A stretch of DNA of 64,000 nucleotides from Flavobacterium sediminis (GTDB lineage: Bacteria; Bacteroidota; Bacteroidia; Flavobacteriales; Flavobacteriaceae): positions 930,001 through 994,000 of the forward strand of contig NZ_CP029463.1 of the NCBI RefSeq assembly GCF_003148385.1, written 5' to 3'. Positions 32,853 to 43,072 of the stretch are shown here, piece after piece (the stretch's first letter is position 1; every line of letters starts with the position of its first letter). The notes beneath the pieces were generated by a model. That model saw only the letters and a program-made list of their open reading frames with translations. It searched no databases and was not told the origin of the DNA. Both the position numbers and the translations under genes were made by a program.

Positions 32853-33006
32853 CATTTTTTAATATTTTTTTACGAAATCGTTTTAGTTTTAAATTTTGTT
32901 CAATACAAATTCATTGTATAATGTGATTCGTTCCGGTTTGGGTTTTTGTTTATCTTTACGACAAAATTTTAAATATCTTTACAGTTTAAAACAAGAAAGA
33001 TCACGT

Positions 33007-33912
33007 ATGTCAATAGTAGTTGAGAATATTTCTAAAACTTATGGTGAACAAAAAGCCCTTGATGCAATAAGTTTTTCAGTCAAAAAAGGAGAGATCGTTG
33101 GTTTTTTAGGACCGAATGGAGCCGGAAAATCAACTTTGATGAAAATTTTAACTACTTATTTAACGGCAGATAGCGGTAAAGCCGAAGTAAATGGCTTTGA
33201 CGTGATTACTCAGGCTAAAGATGTTCAGAAATCAGTAGGTTATTTACCGGAACACAATCCGTTGTATCTGGATTTATATATCAGGGAATATTTGGCTTTT
33301 AATGCTGACGTTTACAAGGTAAACAAATCACGAATTGACGAGGTAATTGCCTTAACCGGACTAACTCCTGAAAGTCATAAAAAAATTGGCCAACTTTCCA
33401 AAGGATATCGCCAGCGTGTAGGTTTAGCCTGTGCTTTATTACACGATCCGGAAGTTTTGATTTTAGACGAACCTACTACAGGTTTGGATCCGAATCAATT
33501 AGTTGAGATTCGCGAATTGATTAAAAACATCGGAAAAGATAAAACGGTTTTTCTTTCTACACACATCATGCAAGAGGTTGAAGCTATTTGCGACCGTATC
33601 ATTATCATCAATAAAGGAAATTTAGTTGAAGACAAAACCTTGAATTCTTTAGTAAAAGAACAAACACAGCAACAAGTTATAGAAGTAGAGTTTGATCTGG
33701 CTATTTCTGCTGAACAATTGGTTTTTGATTTTTTAATCCGCAAAAAACCTTTATCGGATACTGTTTGGGAGTTAACTTTTGAAGCGACTAGCGATATGCG
33801 TGGTAACGTATTTGATTTTGCTCAGCAAAACGGTTTTAAGATCTTACAATTGTCTCTTAAGAATAAAAATCTGGAACAAATTTTCAGAGAAAAAACATCC
33901 GGAAAAAAATAA
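33007..33912 (+). CDS. gldA: Gliding motility-associated ABC transporter ATPase GldA
   Basis: This ABC ATPase (301 aa from ATG 33007) matches GldA of gliding flavobacteria. Walker A is GPNGAGKST, the signature is LSKGYRQRVGLA, Walker B is VLILDEPTTGLDPNQL, and the H-loop is STHIMQEV. An in-frame ATG 111 nt upstream would add 37 residues with no family counterpart, so the later ATG (MSIVVENISKTYGEQKAL) is chosen. The permease partners GldF/GldG are not adjacent. Two -7-like boxes (TATCTTTA at 32951 and 32974) lie upstream but neither has a good -33 box. Function in gliding is inferred from family. Confidence 0.88.
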   Translation: MSIVVENISKTYGEQKALDAISFSVKKGEIVGFLGPNGAGKSTLMKILTTYLTADSGKAEVNGFDVITQAKDVQKSVGYLPEHNPLYLDLYIREYLAFNADVYKVNKSRIDEVIALTGLTPESHKKIGQLSKGYRQRVGLACALLHDPEVLILDEPTTGLDPNQLVEIRELIKNIGKDKTVFLSTHIMQEVEAICDRIIIINKGNLVEDKTLNSLVKEQTQQQVIEVEFDLAISAEQLVFDFLIRKKPLSDTVWELTFEATSDMRGNVFDFAQQNGFKILQLSLKNKNLEQIFREKTSGKK

Positions 33913-33927
33913 ATTAAATTCCGGATG
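33890..33927 (-). terminator. Terminator of the TPR gene, overlapping the end of gldA
   Basis: CATCCGG (33896-33902) and CCGGATG (33921-33927) form a 7-bp inverted repeat; on the minus strand the stem is followed by six T. The left arm and T run lie inside the gldA coding sequence. Confidence 0.65.
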
Positions 33928-33955
33928 CCTCTTCAACCTAAAAAACAACATTGAT

Positions 33956-34345
33956 TTAGTTATTTGCTGCAATATACTCTTGCTGCAACTTATCTAAATC
34001 ATCGTATACCTTAGCTAAAGCGTATTTAGAAAATTCCGGATCAATAAGATCACTGTAAATAAATACATCTTCTGTTAATCCATATTTAGCAATAGCAGTT
34101 TTCAGGCATTTTATTGCTTTTTTTGTATCGTCTAATTTATAATAACAATTAGCCATTTCCAGATAAATATCTTTTTTATCTGAGAAATCAGCGTCTTTAC
34201 TATAGCTTTTATACAATTCTAAAGCTTTTTCGTAATTTCCGTTTTTGTAATAATCTCTTGCTTGTTTTAAAACTGCATCATTAAGATTTGCAAAACTAAA
34301 TTGTAAAGAAAATACAACGAATAGAAGTAAGATAATCTTTTTCAT
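33956..34345 (-). CDS. Small exported TPR-repeat protein
   Basis: This protein of about 129 aa has a signal peptide (MKKIILLLFVVFSLQFSFA) and tetratricopeptide-like helices: ARDYYKNGNYEKALELYKSY, then IYLEMANCYYKLDDTKKAIKCL. An in-frame ATG 12 nt upstream (34357) is possible but MKK gives a standard signal peptide. It is probably a periplasmic scaffold; no partner is evident. It is convergent with gldA. Confidence 0.78.
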   Translation of the reverse strand: MKKIILLLFVVFSLQFSFANLNDAVLKQARDYYKNGNYEKALELYKSYSKDADFSDKKDIYLEMANCYYKLDDTKKAIKCLKTAIAKYGLTEDVFIYSDLIDPEFSKYALAKVYDDLDKLQQEYIAANN

Positions 34346-34420
34346 AGGTAGGATCATTTAGAATTATCCCTTTAAAGGTACGAAAAAAATTATCTAACTT
34401 CAATAAAAAAACAGTAAATT

Positions 34421-35377
34421 TTAGAAGACTGCTGAAGCTATTCTTTTAATATTTTCGGCTTTCCCCATAGAATAATAATGTAAAACCGGTGTTCCTGCTG
34501 CAATCAATTGTTTGCTTTGTTCAATACTCCACTCTATTCCTATTTGTTTTACGCCCTCATCATCTTTAGCCTTTACTACTTCCATAATCAAACAATCGGG
34601 CAGATCCACCTTAAAACGATGCGGAATAAGGTTCAATTGCTTTTTGGTAGCAATAGGCTTTAATCCCGGAATAATAGGTACTGTTATGCCTTCGGCTCTG
34701 CATTTACTTACAAAGTCAAAAAACTTCTGGTTGTCAAAAAACATTTGGGTAATGATATAATCAGCTCCGTTTTTGATCTTTTGTTTCAGGAAATGAATAT
34801 CACTATCCATACTTGGTGCTTCCATATGTTTTTCCGGATAACCGGCAACACCTATACAAAAATCAGTTGCAGTGGTATTCTTCAGATCTTCATCTAAATA
34901 AACTGACTTATTTAAGTTAGCTATTTGTTCCACTAGTTCAGAAGCATACCGATGTCCTTCTTTTTCAGGCTTAAAATAGATCTCGCTTTTTACAGCATCT
35001 CCGCGAAGTGCCACTACATTGTCAATTCCTAAGAAATCTAAATCGATCAGGAAGTTTTCAGTATCTTCTTTAGTAAATCCACCGCATAAAATATGCGGAA
35101 TAGCATCTACCTGATACTTATTCTGGATAGCAGCACAAATGCCAACGGTTCCCGGTCGCTTTTTTACAATTTTTTTCTGCAACAATCCATTCGGAAGTTC
35201 TTTATATTCATATTCCTCCCGATGATAGGTAACATCAATAAAAGGAGGATTGAACTCCATTAACGGATCGATACCGTCAAATATCGACTGGATATTTTGC
35301 CCTTTTAAAGGCGGTAAAATTTCGAAAGAGAACAACGTCTTTCCGTTTGCGTTTTTTATATGTTCAGTTACTTTCAT
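34421..35377 (-). CDS. metF: Methylenetetrahydrofolate reductase
   Basis: MetF (318 aa) reduces 5,10-methylene-THF to 5-methyl-THF, the methyl donor for MetH. Matching motifs are FSFEILPP at the N-terminus, VDVTYH, DNVVALRGD, GVAGYPEKH, and GADYIITQMFFD. It is the third gene after metH-N and metH-C, 63 bp behind, and so probably lies under the same SAM riboswitch. Confidence 0.96.
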   Translation of the reverse strand: MKVTEHIKNANGKTLFSFEILPPLKGQNIQSIFDGIDPLMEFNPPFIDVTYHREEYEYKELPNGLLQKKIVKKRPGTVGICAAIQNKYQVDAIPHILCGGFTKEDTENFLIDLDFLGIDNVVALRGDAVKSEIYFKPEKEGHRYASELVEQIANLNKSVYLDEDLKNTTATDFCIGVAGYPEKHMEAPSMDSDIHFLKQKIKNGADYIITQMFFDNQKFFDFVSKCRAEGITVPIIPGLKPIATKKQLNLIPHRFKVDLPDCLIMEVVKAKDDEGVKQIGIEWSIEQSKQLIAAGTPVLHYYSMGKAENIKRIASAVF

Positions 35378-35440
35378 GAGCTTCCCCGTTCCCTCCCAAA
35401 GAGGGGTGACTGAAGTGGGTAATCAGTTTTTAATTATTTT

Positions 35441-38170
35441 TTAGTTATCACTTATATTTGGTGCTAACCATTTTTGAGCTTCTTCAATGGTAATATTTCT
35501 TCTTTTGGCGTAATCTTCCACTTGGTCCTTTTTAATTTTTCCTAAACCAAAATATTTACTTTCCGGATTGGCAAAATAATAGCCCGAAACTGAAGCTGCC
35601 GGCCACATCGCCATGCTTTCGGTTAGTGTAACTCCTATTTGATTTTCAACATCTAACAATTTCCAAATCGTTGGTTTTTCCAAATGATCAGGACAAGCCG
35701 GATAACCGGGAGCCGGACGAATTCCAACATAACTTTCTTTAATTAATTCGTTATTACTGAAATTTTCTTCTTGAGCATAACCCCAAAATTCTTTTCGAAC
35801 TTTTAAATGCAAATATTCTGCGAAAGCTTCCGCCAAACGATCGGCTAAGGCTTTCACCAAAATGGAATTGTAATCGTCTAAATTCTTCTCAAATTCTGCT
35901 GCTTTTTCGTCTACACCAAAACCTGTAGTCACACAAAATGTTCCAATGTAATCTTGTTTTCCACTTTCTTTTGGTGCAATAAAATCTGCCAAAGCAATAT
36001 TCGGCGCACCAACTGTTTTTTGTGATTGTTGACGAAGCGTTAAAAATTTCTCGCTTCTCGACTCCGCTGGAAGTGACAAATCTGAAGTCAGAACTTCTAT
36101 ATCATCGTCATTCACTGTATTGGCTGGAAAAATTCCGAAAACCGCTTTGGCAACAAACCATTTTTCGTCAATAATTTGCTGTAACATTTTTTGAGCATCG
36201 GCAAATAAAGAAGTGGCTTGTTCGCCAACAACTTCGTCTGTTAAAATTGCCGGATATTTTCCGTACAATTCCCAAGATTGAAAAAATGGTGTCCAATCGA
36301 TAAAATCAACCAATTCAGAAAGAGCAACTTCTAACGTTTGTGTTCCAATCTTATTTGGTTTTACCGGTTGGTACGTTTCCCAATCCACCTTGAATTTATT
36401 TTTACGCGCTTCTTCAATGGACAAGTAATTTTTCTCGCGACCACGATTCAAATAACCTTCTCTCAACTTATCGTATTCTTCACGAATGTTTTTGGCGTAA
36501 TTTCCTTTGGTTTCGGTTTGCAACAAATTAGAAGCTACAGTTACCGCTCGCGATGCATCGTTTACGTGAACCACCGTATCTTTATATTCAGGTGCAATTT
36601 TTACAGCTGTATGCGCTCGGGAAGTCGTTGCGCCACCAATCATCATTGGAATATTGATATTTAGTTTATCCAATTCTTTGGCTAAATACACCATTTCGTC
36701 TAACGAAGGCGTAATTAATCCGCTTAACCCGATGATGTCCACTTTTTCTTTTATTGCTGTTTCGATAATTTTTTCGGGTGGAACCATAACTCCCAAATCG
36801 ATAATTTCAAAATTATTACAAGCCAAAACTACCGAAACAATATTTTTACCGATATCGTGAACATCGCCTTTTACAGTTGCCATCAACACTTTTCCGGCAC
36901 TCGATGACGTTGAACCATCTTTTGAAGCTTCAATAAACGGTAGCAAATAGGCCACTGCTTTTTTCATCACTCGAGCTGATTTTACTACCTGAGGCAAAAA
37001 CATTTTTCCGGAACCAAACAAATCACCCACTACATTCATTCCGTTCATTAAGTGATTTTCGATAACTTCAATAGGCTTGGTAACCGAAAGTCGAGCTTCT
37101 TCTACATCTTGCTCAATGAATTCGTCAACACCTTTTACTAACGAATGCGTCAATCGTTCCTGAATCGTACCGCTTCTCCATTGCTGACGCCTGTTCGCTT
37201 CGCTCGAGCCTTGAATTGCTTTTTCCGAAACTTTGGTATCGCCTTTAATTTTTTCGGCATACTCCAATAAACGTTCGGTTGCATCGTCTTTTCTGTCCAA
37301 CAATACATCTTCAACATATTCCAGAAGTTCTTTGTCAATTTCATCGTAGATTTCCAACATTTCAGGATTCACGATTCCCATGGTCATTCCGTGCTGAATG
37401 GCGTGAAATAGAAATACCGAATGCATGGCTTCGCGAACTTTATCGTTTCCACGAAAAGAAAACGAAACGTTACTTACACCGCCCGAAACATGAGCACATG
37501 GCAAGTTTTCACGAATCCATTTTGTTGCTTTGAAAAAATCAATTGCATTTTTACGATGTTCTTCCATTCCGGTTGCTACCGGGAAAATATTGGGATCAAA
37601 AATGATATCTTCTGCAGGAAAACCTACTTTTTGGACCAAGATATCATAAGAGCGTTTACAAATTTCAATTCGTCTTTCATAGGTATCGGCTTGACCTACT
37701 TCGTCAAAAGCCATAACAATTACAGCCGCACCATAACGATGAATTAATTTGGCATGATGAATAAATTTTTCTTCTCCTTCTTTTAAGGAAATTGAATTTA
37801 CAACACCTTTACCTTGAACTACTTTTAAACCGGCTTCGATGATTTCCCATTTCGAACTATCAATCATCACCGGAACACGAGCAATATCGGGTTCGGCAGC
37901 AATTAAATTCAGGAATTTTGTCATAGCGTAAACGCCATCTAACATTCCTTCATCCATATTGATATCGATGATTTGGGCACCACCTTCTACTTGAGCTCTA
38001 GCAATATCCAATGCTTCATCGTATTTTTCTTCTTTAATTAATCGAAGAAATTTTCGTGAACCCGTAACGTTTGTTCGTTCCCCAACATTAATAAAATTAG
38101 ATTCCGAAGTAACAATTAGCGGTTCTAATCCTGAAAGTTTTAAATATTTTGTACAGTCTGACTCTGCCAT
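35441..38170 (-). CDS. metH: Methionine synthase, folate/cobalamin/activation part
   Basis: This 909-aa protein is the C-terminal part of B12-dependent methionine synthase: a pterin-binding domain ([32 protein letters not shown]), a cobalamin cap and binding domain with the lower-ligand motif [13 protein letters not shown] (DxHxxG) and [13 protein letters not shown], and the SAM-binding reactivation domain ([15 protein letters not shown]). The homocysteine-binding domain is the separate upstream gene; its stop and this ATG overlap as TAATG. The split arrangement is usual in flavobacteria and not a frameshift. Confidence 0.96.
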   Translation of the reverse strand: MAESDCTKYLKLSGLEPLIVTSESNFINVGERTNVTGSRKFLRLIKEEKYDEALDIARAQVEGGAQIIDINMDEGMLDGVYAMTKFLNLIAAEPDIARVPVMIDSSKWEIIEAGLKVVQGKGVVNSISLKEGEEKFIHHAKLIHRYGAAVIVMAFDEVGQADTYERRIEICKRSYDILVQKVGFPAEDIIFDPNIFPVATGMEEHRKNAIDFFKATKWIRENLPCAHVSGGVSNVSFSFRGNDKVREAMHSVFLFHAIQHGMTMGIVNPEMLEIYDEIDKELLEYVEDVLLDRKDDATERLLEYAEKIKGDTKVSEKAIQGSSEANRRQQWRSGTIQERLTHSLVKGVDEFIEQDVEEARLSVTKPIEVIENHLMNGMNVVGDLFGSGKMFLPQVVKSARVMKKAVAYLLPFIEASKDGSTSSSAGKVLMATVKGDVHDIGKNIVSVVLACNNFEIIDLGVMVPPEKIIETAIKEKVDIIGLSGLITPSLDEMVYLAKELDKLNINIPMMIGGATTSRAHTAVKIAPEYKDTVVHVNDASRAVTVASNLLQTETKGNYAKNIREEYDKLREGYLNRGREKNYLSIEEARKNKFKVDWETYQPVKPNKIGTQTLEVALSELVDFIDWTPFFQSWELYGKYPAILTDEVVGEQATSLFADAQKMLQQIIDEKWFVAKAVFGIFPANTVNDDDIEVLTSDLSLPAESRSEKFLTLRQQSQKTVGAPNIALADFIAPKESGKQDYIGTFCVTTGFGVDEKAAEFEKNLDDYNSILVKALADRLAEAFAEYLHLKVRKEFWGYAQEENFSNNELIKESYVGIRPAPGYPACPDHLEKPTIWKLLDVENQIGVTLTESMAMWPAASVSGYYFANPESKYFGLGKIKKDQVEDYAKRRNITIEEAQKWLAPNISDN

Positions 38171-39159
38171 TATGCTTCAACTTGAGTAGTTCTTGGTTTA
38201 AATTCTTTTGCCACCTCAGCAATTAATTTAATGTGCTCGGGTGTCGTTCCGCAGCATCCGCCAACGATATTTACTAAATTTTCTTGTAAATAATCGCGAA
38301 TCAATTGCTGCATTTCTTCCGGTGTTTGGTCATATTGTCCAAAGGCATTCGGTAAACCTGCATTAGGATGTGCCGAAATATTAAGACTGGTATTTTGACC
38401 TAATCTTTTTAAATACGGTTTCAACTGATCGGCTCCTAAAGCACAATTGAAGCCAACACTTAACAAAGGAATATGTTGAATAGAAATCAAGAATGCTTCT
38501 ACTGTTTGCCCGGAAAGTGTTCGTCCGGAAGCATCTGTAATTGTTCCCGAAACCATAACAGGAACATCAATTTTTCGTTCTTCTTTTACTTCTTCAATAG
38601 CGAACAACGCCGCTTTGGCATTCAACGTATCAAAAATAGTTTCCACCAAAAGTAAATCGGCACCACCATCTAACAACGCTTCTACTTGTTGTCGATAAGC
38701 AATCTTTAAATCATCAAAAGTCACCGCACGAAATCCCGGATCATTCACATCGGGTGACATCGAAGCCGTACAGTTTGTTGGCCCAATAGAACCTGCAACA
38801 AAACGAGGTTTATCTGTAAATTCATCTGCCACTTCACGAGCAATTTTAGCCGATTGAAAATTGAGTTCGTAAACCAAATCTTCCATGTGATAATCAGCCA
38901 TACCAATGGTTGTCCCCGAAAAGGTATTGGTTTCCACAATATCAGCACCCGCTTCAAAATACGCACGATGTACCGATTTTACCGCTTCGGGTTGTGTTAT
39001 AGAAAGTAAATCGTTATTTCCTTTTAAAGGATGCGGAAAATCTTTAAAGCGTTCGCCTCTAAAATCTTCTTCTTCAAATTTAAAGCGCTGCAACATGGTT
39101 CCCATGGCGCCGTCTAGCACTAAAATTCTATTTTGTAATTCTTCTTGTATGGTTGGCAT
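38170..39159 (-). CDS. metH: Methionine synthase, homocysteine-binding part
   Basis: This 329-aa homocysteine S-methyltransferase domain is the N-terminal part of MetH as a stand-alone protein. [24 protein letters not shown] and the zinc-cysteine motif [14 protein letters not shown] are diagnostic, along with the upstream zinc ligand in SVGFNCALG. It is the first gene of metH-N, metH-C, metF, preceded by a SAM-I riboswitch. Confidence 0.95.
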   Translation of the reverse strand: MPTIQEELQNRILVLDGAMGTMLQRFKFEEEDFRGERFKDFPHPLKGNNDLLSITQPEAVKSVHRAYFEAGADIVETNTFSGTTIGMADYHMEDLVYELNFQSAKIAREVADEFTDKPRFVAGSIGPTNCTASMSPDVNDPGFRAVTFDDLKIAYRQQVEALLDGGADLLLVETIFDTLNAKAALFAIEEVKEERKIDVPVMVSGTITDASGRTLSGQTVEAFLISIQHIPLLSVGFNCALGADQLKPYLKRLGQNTSLNISAHPNAGLPNAFGQYDQTPEEMQQLIRDYLQENLVNIVGGCCGTTPEHIKLIAEVAKEFKPRTTQVEA

Positions 39160-39162
39160 AAC

Positions 39163-39204
39163 CTGATAACTTTATTCTTATTTCTTTTTGGTGTTTGTTA
39201 TCAG
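39163..39204 (-). promoter_or_regulatory. Expression platform hairpin at the metH start
   Basis: On the minus strand CTGATAAC (39204-39197) and GTTATCAG (39170-39163) are perfectly complementary. The second arm ends 3 bases before the metH ATG, so this hairpin would hide the initiation region. The first arm is a second copy of the 3' strand of riboswitch helix P1 (GATAAC). Confidence 0.65.
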
Positions 39205-39221
39205 TAGTTAGGAAAAACTAA

Positions 39222-39328
39222 ACGTTATCTGTTTCCGATTTGCATCAGAATAGAATGTAGCACCTTCTACAAGAGTAGGGTTGCTAAGCGTTCGTTGGGT
39301 CTATTCCCTCCCGCTTTCGTGATAACAA
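39222..39328 (-). promoter_or_regulatory. SAM-I (S-box) riboswitch upstream of metH
   Basis: The minus strand reads as a SAM-I aptamer. Helix P1 is GTTATC/GATAAC. Between lie the S-box landmarks: CGAAAGCGGGAGGGA, GACCCAACGAACGC then AGCAACC (the P2 and pseudoknot region), GAAGGTGCTA (P3 region) and TGATGCAAATCGGAAACAGATAAC (P4 region, written in part). SAM binding would turn off methionine synthase and MetF. No terminator follows, so control is probably at translation. Confidence 0.88.
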
Positions 39329-39351
39329 AAACACTATTTTTATGAACAGTG

Positions 39352-39382
39352 CAAAAGTAATACTATTATTTTATTTTCGAAA
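39352..39382 (-). promoter_or_regulatory. Promoter of the metH riboswitch transcript
   Basis: TTTC, a 19-bp spacer and TACTTTTG (39359-39352) on the minus strand place the start about 20 bp before the aptamer. Upstream, 39384-39425 holds an inverted repeat (ATATTCTAA / TTAGAATAT) of unknown use. Confidence 0.6.
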
Positions 39383-39473
39383 CATATTCTAAAAAAACAA
39401 ATACAAACTCATTTTCTTAGAATATATTTCTGTTTCAATTTAAAAAATCAAACTTTTTTACAACCAAAAGACA

Positions 39474-40655
39474 CTAAGCCTGATTTAAAGCCTGATCCAA
39501 ATCAGCAATCACATCGCTAACTGTTTCTAATCCAACGGAAATTCGGACTAAACCGTCAGTAATACTAACCGCTAAACGCTCTTCTACAGATAGTTTGCTA
39601 TGTGTTGTTGAAGCTGGATGCGTCACAATTGTTCGGGTGTCTCCCAAATTGGCTGACAAAGAACATAACTTGATACTGTCTAAAAATCTTCTTCCGGCTT
39701 CTACTCCACCTTCAATTTCGATTGCGACAATAGTTCCTCCTAATTTCATTTGTTTTTTAGCTACTTCATATTGTGGATGTGATGGTAAAAATGGATATTT
39801 TACCGATTTTACATTCGGATGTTTTTCTAAAAACTGAGCAACTTCTAACGCATTTTCCGATTGTTTGGTCACACGAAGTGGTAATGTTTCTAAACTTTTT
39901 GACAAAACCCAAGCATTGAATGGCGACAAAGCCGGACCAGTATTTCTTGAAAATAAATAAATTTCTCTTATCAAATCAGCTCTACCAACAGCAATTCCTC
40001 CTAAAACACGACCTTGACCGTCGATTAATTTGGTAGCCGAATGAATGACAACATCCGCACCAAATTGTATTGGATTTTGCAAATAAGGCGTTGCAAAACA
40101 GTTGTCGACTACAAAAATCAAGTTGTTTTTTTTAGCAATTTTGCCTAAATATTCTAAATCCAAAATATCCACCGCCGGATTAGTTGGCGATTCTACATAA
40201 AGAATTTTAGTGTTTTCTTGAATTTTAGACGCTACTTCTTCCGGATGATTTACATCGAAATATGTCGTTTGAATATTCCATTTCGGGAAATATTTGGTAA
40301 ATAACGTGTGTGTAGAACCAAATACACTTCCTGCAGAAACAATGTGATCGCCCGCATTTAACAACGTCGCCAACGTTCCGTAAACTGCTGCCATTCCAGT
40401 TGCAAAAGCAAAACCATCTTCTGCTCCTTCCATGATACAGATTTTCTCTACAAATTCAGATGTATTCGGATTTGAAAAGCGACTGTATAAATTTCGTTCC
40501 TTCTCTTCAGCGAATGAAGCACGCATATCTTCTGCGTCTTCAAATATAAAACTTGACGTTAAGTATAACGGAACGGAATGCTCTTGAAATTCTGTTCGTT
40601 CTACCTGCGTGCGAATAATTTGTGTTTCTAATCCTAGTTTGTTTTGTGTGTTCAT
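39474..40655 (-). CDS. metZ: Cys/Met metabolism PLP enzyme, probable O-succinylhomoserine sulfhydrylase type
   Basis: This 393-aa enzyme belongs to the Cys/Met PLP family. The PLP lysine is in SATKLIDGQGRVLGGIAVG, and the IDGQGRVLGG form is typical of MetZ rather than MetB or MetY. It would make homocysteine by direct sulfhydrylation or take part in transsulfuration; since the cluster carries metX (acetyl transfer), the actual substrate may be O-acetylhomoserine. It lies 5 bp after thrA at the end of metY-metX-thrA-metZ. Confidence 0.85.
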   Translation of the reverse strand: MNTQNKLGLETQIIRTQVERTEFQEHSVPLYLTSSFIFEDAEDMRASFAEEKERNLYSRFSNPNTSEFVEKICIMEGAEDGFAFATGMAAVYGTLATLLNAGDHIVSAGSVFGSTHTLFTKYFPKWNIQTTYFDVNHPEEVASKIQENTKILYVESPTNPAVDILDLEYLGKIAKKNNLIFVVDNCFATPYLQNPIQFGADVVIHSATKLIDGQGRVLGGIAVGRADLIREIYLFSRNTGPALSPFNAWVLSKSLETLPLRVTKQSENALEVAQFLEKHPNVKSVKYPFLPSHPQYEVAKKQMKLGGTIVAIEIEGGVEAGRRFLDSIKLCSLSANLGDTRTIVTHPASTTHSKLSVEERLAVSITDGLVRISVGLETVSDVIADLDQALNQA

Positions 40656-40660
40656 TTGTT

Positions 40661-43072
40661 TTATTTTTTTTCGGAAAGTCTTAAAATATCACCGAAAACG
40701 CCTCTTGCTGTTACCGAAGCTCCGGCTCCGGCTCCTTGAATGACGATAGGTTGCTCTCCGTAAGATTCAGTATAAATTTCGAAAATAGAATCGGAACCTT
40801 TAAGTGAACCTAAAGCCGAACTTACCGGAACGGAAACTAATTTCACTTCTAAATTTCCTTTTTCTTGTTGTAAATCGCCCGATAATTCACCGATGTAACG
40901 CAAGACATGATTCGATTCTTGTTGTTCTTTTACTTCTTGGTACACCGGATTCAGTTCGTTTAAACGTTGTAAAAAGTCTTGAGCTGAACCTTCACGTAAA
41001 AATTCCGGAATTAAATTTTGAATTTTGATTTCGTCGAACTCATTTTGTAATTCCAGTTCGCGTGCTAAAATCAATAATTTTCGACCTACGTCATTTCCGC
41101 ATAAATCTTCACGCGGATCAGGTTCGGTAAAACCTTTATCAATCGCTTCTTGCAATACTTCTGAAAAGTTACGATCTTCTGCTGAAAAATGATTGAATAA
41201 ATAGCTTAAAGTTCCTGAAAAAACACCTCTAATTTTAGTAATATTTTCACCCGAAAGATGCAATAATTTTATGGTATCAATTAATGGTAATCCGGCACCA
41301 ACATTGGTCTCATACAAATATTCTTTTTGGTTTTTAGCCAAAACCGATCTCAAGTTTTGATAGAATTCGTAACTAATGGTATTTGCAATTTTATTGGACG
41401 AAATTAAATCGAAACCATTTTCGACTAACGGAATGTAGTTTTCTACAAAAGTTCCGTTTGCCGTGTTATCAATCGCGATTAAGTTTTCCAAATGATGGTC
41501 TTTTGCATATTCAATAACATCCGAAATGGCATAAGAAACACCTTTTTCGTTTACTTTTTCTCTCCAATTTTTAGTCGCTCCTTTTTTAGTTAACAACACT
41601 TTTTTAGAGTTGGCAATTGCGAAAACATTCAGCTTAATTCCTTTTTTCTCTTCAATCGTGTCGGCTGATTGCAAAATTTGATCTAGCAATGTTCCACCAA
41701 CAGTTCCGTGACCGAAAACCGCGATATTTATTTTTTTGGCCACTCCGAAAATTTGTCCGTGAATTACGTTTAGCGCTTTTTTAACCTCATCTCGTTTGAT
41801 GACTAAACTCACATTTTTTCCGGTAATTGTATTGTTGAATAAAATTGGAACAATATTATTGTTAATCAACGCTGTATACGATTTGTGAAACGTACTCAGA
41901 TCTTGCCCAATGATTGAAATCACCGAAACATTATCTACAATTGAAATTCGGTTTACGTCTTTGGTATAAAAGTCATTTTCAAACTCTTTTTCCAAACCAA
42001 TAACCGCTTTGGTAGCATTACTCGCCGCGACCACAATTCCGATTCCGCGTTCTGAAGAACCTTGCGAAATAATACTCACGCTGATATCATTATCGGCCAT
42101 TACTTTGAAAATTCGGGCATCAACTCCGGTTTTTCCTAACAAACCTCGACCTTCAAAATTGATTAAAGAAACATCTGGCAATACCGAAAGCGATTTAATT
42201 CCTTCTAAAGTCAAGGCTGCACTAATTAAAGTTCCTTCGTTGTCATCATTAAACGTATTGACGATACGTAACGGAATATCTTTTTCTACTAAAGGCAAAA
42301 TGGTTTTAGCATGCAGAATATTGGCTCCGAAATTGGCCAATTCATTCGCTTCATTAAACGTTAGGTGATCGATTTTTTTAGCATCAGCAACCCAATCCGG
42401 ATTGGCAGTAAAAATTCCGTCTACGTGTGTATAATTTTGCAATTCTTTAGCTTCTAAAAAATTAGCTAATAAAGCTGCGGTATAATTACTTCCGTTTCTA
42501 CCTAAAGTTGTGGTTTCGCCTGAAGCTGTTGCCGCGATGAATCCGGTTACCACGTTAACAACACCTTGATTTTCTTTGAAATACTGTTGGACTTTTTTCT
42601 TAGAAACCGCTTCAATAGGTTGCGCATTTCCAAAATTAGCATCGGTTACCAATACATTTCGGGCATCGACAAAATTGGCTTTTATTCCGTTTTCATTTAA
42701 TAAATTGGTCAAATATTTAGCTGAAATAACTTCGCCTAAAGCCACCAATTGATCTTTCACTTTTTCACTATAATCTCCTAAAAGATTAACCCCTTCCAAG
42801 ATTTTTTCGATCAACGAAAATTCTTTTTCTAAATTTAAAGTTGACGCATTATAGCTTTGGTATTCTTTAAAAAGTTCAAAATCGTCACTATATGGAACGT
42901 TGCCATGTGCTTTTTCTAACAACAATAACAATTCGTCAGTTGCATTCCCGCGAGCCGAAACTACAACGGTTACTTCTTCATTATTCGTTTGTTTTTTAGA
43001 TATAATTTGGAGTACATTTTGAATTCCTTGTCCGTTTGCTAAAGACTTTCCTCCGAATTTTAATATTTTCAT
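40661..43072 (-). CDS. thrA: Bifunctional aspartokinase / homoserine dehydrogenase
   Basis: This 803-aa fusion carries out the first and third steps from aspartate to homoserine. Residues 1 to about 290 are the kinase (MKILKFGGKSLANG, TTLGRNGSNYTAALLA), about 300-450 a pair of ACT-like regulatory segments (GVDARIFKVMADNDISVSI, VSVISIIGQDL), and about 465-803 homoserine dehydrogenase (FGHGTVGGTLLDQI, GLPLIDTIKLLHLSG, REDLCGNDVGRKLLI). Its ATG overlaps the metX stop by 4 bp. Its place in a methionine operon suggests its homoserine goes mainly to methionine here. Confidence 0.96.
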   Translation of the reverse strand: MKILKFGGKSLANGQGIQNVLQIISKKQTNNEEVTVVVSARGNATDELLLLLEKAHGNVPYSDDFELFKEYQSYNASTLNLEKEFSLIEKILEGVNLLGDYSEKVKDQLVALGEVISAKYLTNLLNENGIKANFVDARNVLVTDANFGNAQPIEAVSKKKVQQYFKENQGVVNVVTGFIAATASGETTTLGRNGSNYTAALLANFLEAKELQNYTHVDGIFTANPDWVADAKKIDHLTFNEANELANFGANILHAKTILPLVEKDIPLRIVNTFNDDNEGTLISAALTLEGIKSLSVLPDVSLINFEGRGLLGKTGVDARIFKVMADNDISVSIISQGSSERGIGIVVAASNATKAVIGLEKEFENDFYTKDVNRISIVDNVSVISIIGQDLSTFHKSYTALINNNIVPILFNNTITGKNVSLVIKRDEVKKALNVIHGQIFGVAKKINIAVFGHGTVGGTLLDQILQSADTIEEKKGIKLNVFAIANSKKVLLTKKGATKNWREKVNEKGVSYAISDVIEYAKDHHLENLIAIDNTANGTFVENYIPLVENGFDLISSNKIANTISYEFYQNLRSVLAKNQKEYLYETNVGAGLPLIDTIKLLHLSGENITKIRGVFSGTLSYLFNHFSAEDRNFSEVLQEAIDKGFTEPDPREDLCGNDVGRKLLILARELELQNEFDEIKIQNLIPEFLREGSAQDFLQRLNELNPVYQEVKEQQESNHVLRYIGELSGDLQQEKGNLEVKLVSVPVSSALGSLKGSDSIFEIYTESYGEQPIVIQGAGAGASVTARGVFGDILRLSEKK

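Noticed and set aside
38170..39159. Split metH as a possible frameshift
   Set aside because: The two parts are complete domains, the stop and start overlap as TAATG, and the separate arrangement is normal in flavobacteria. No homopolymer explains it.
42009..42368. 119-codon plus-strand ORF opposite thrA, and similar ORFs opposite metH (36338-36664, 37421-37747)
   Set aside because: They are antisense to strongly conserved coding sequence, with no start context or protein features of their own.
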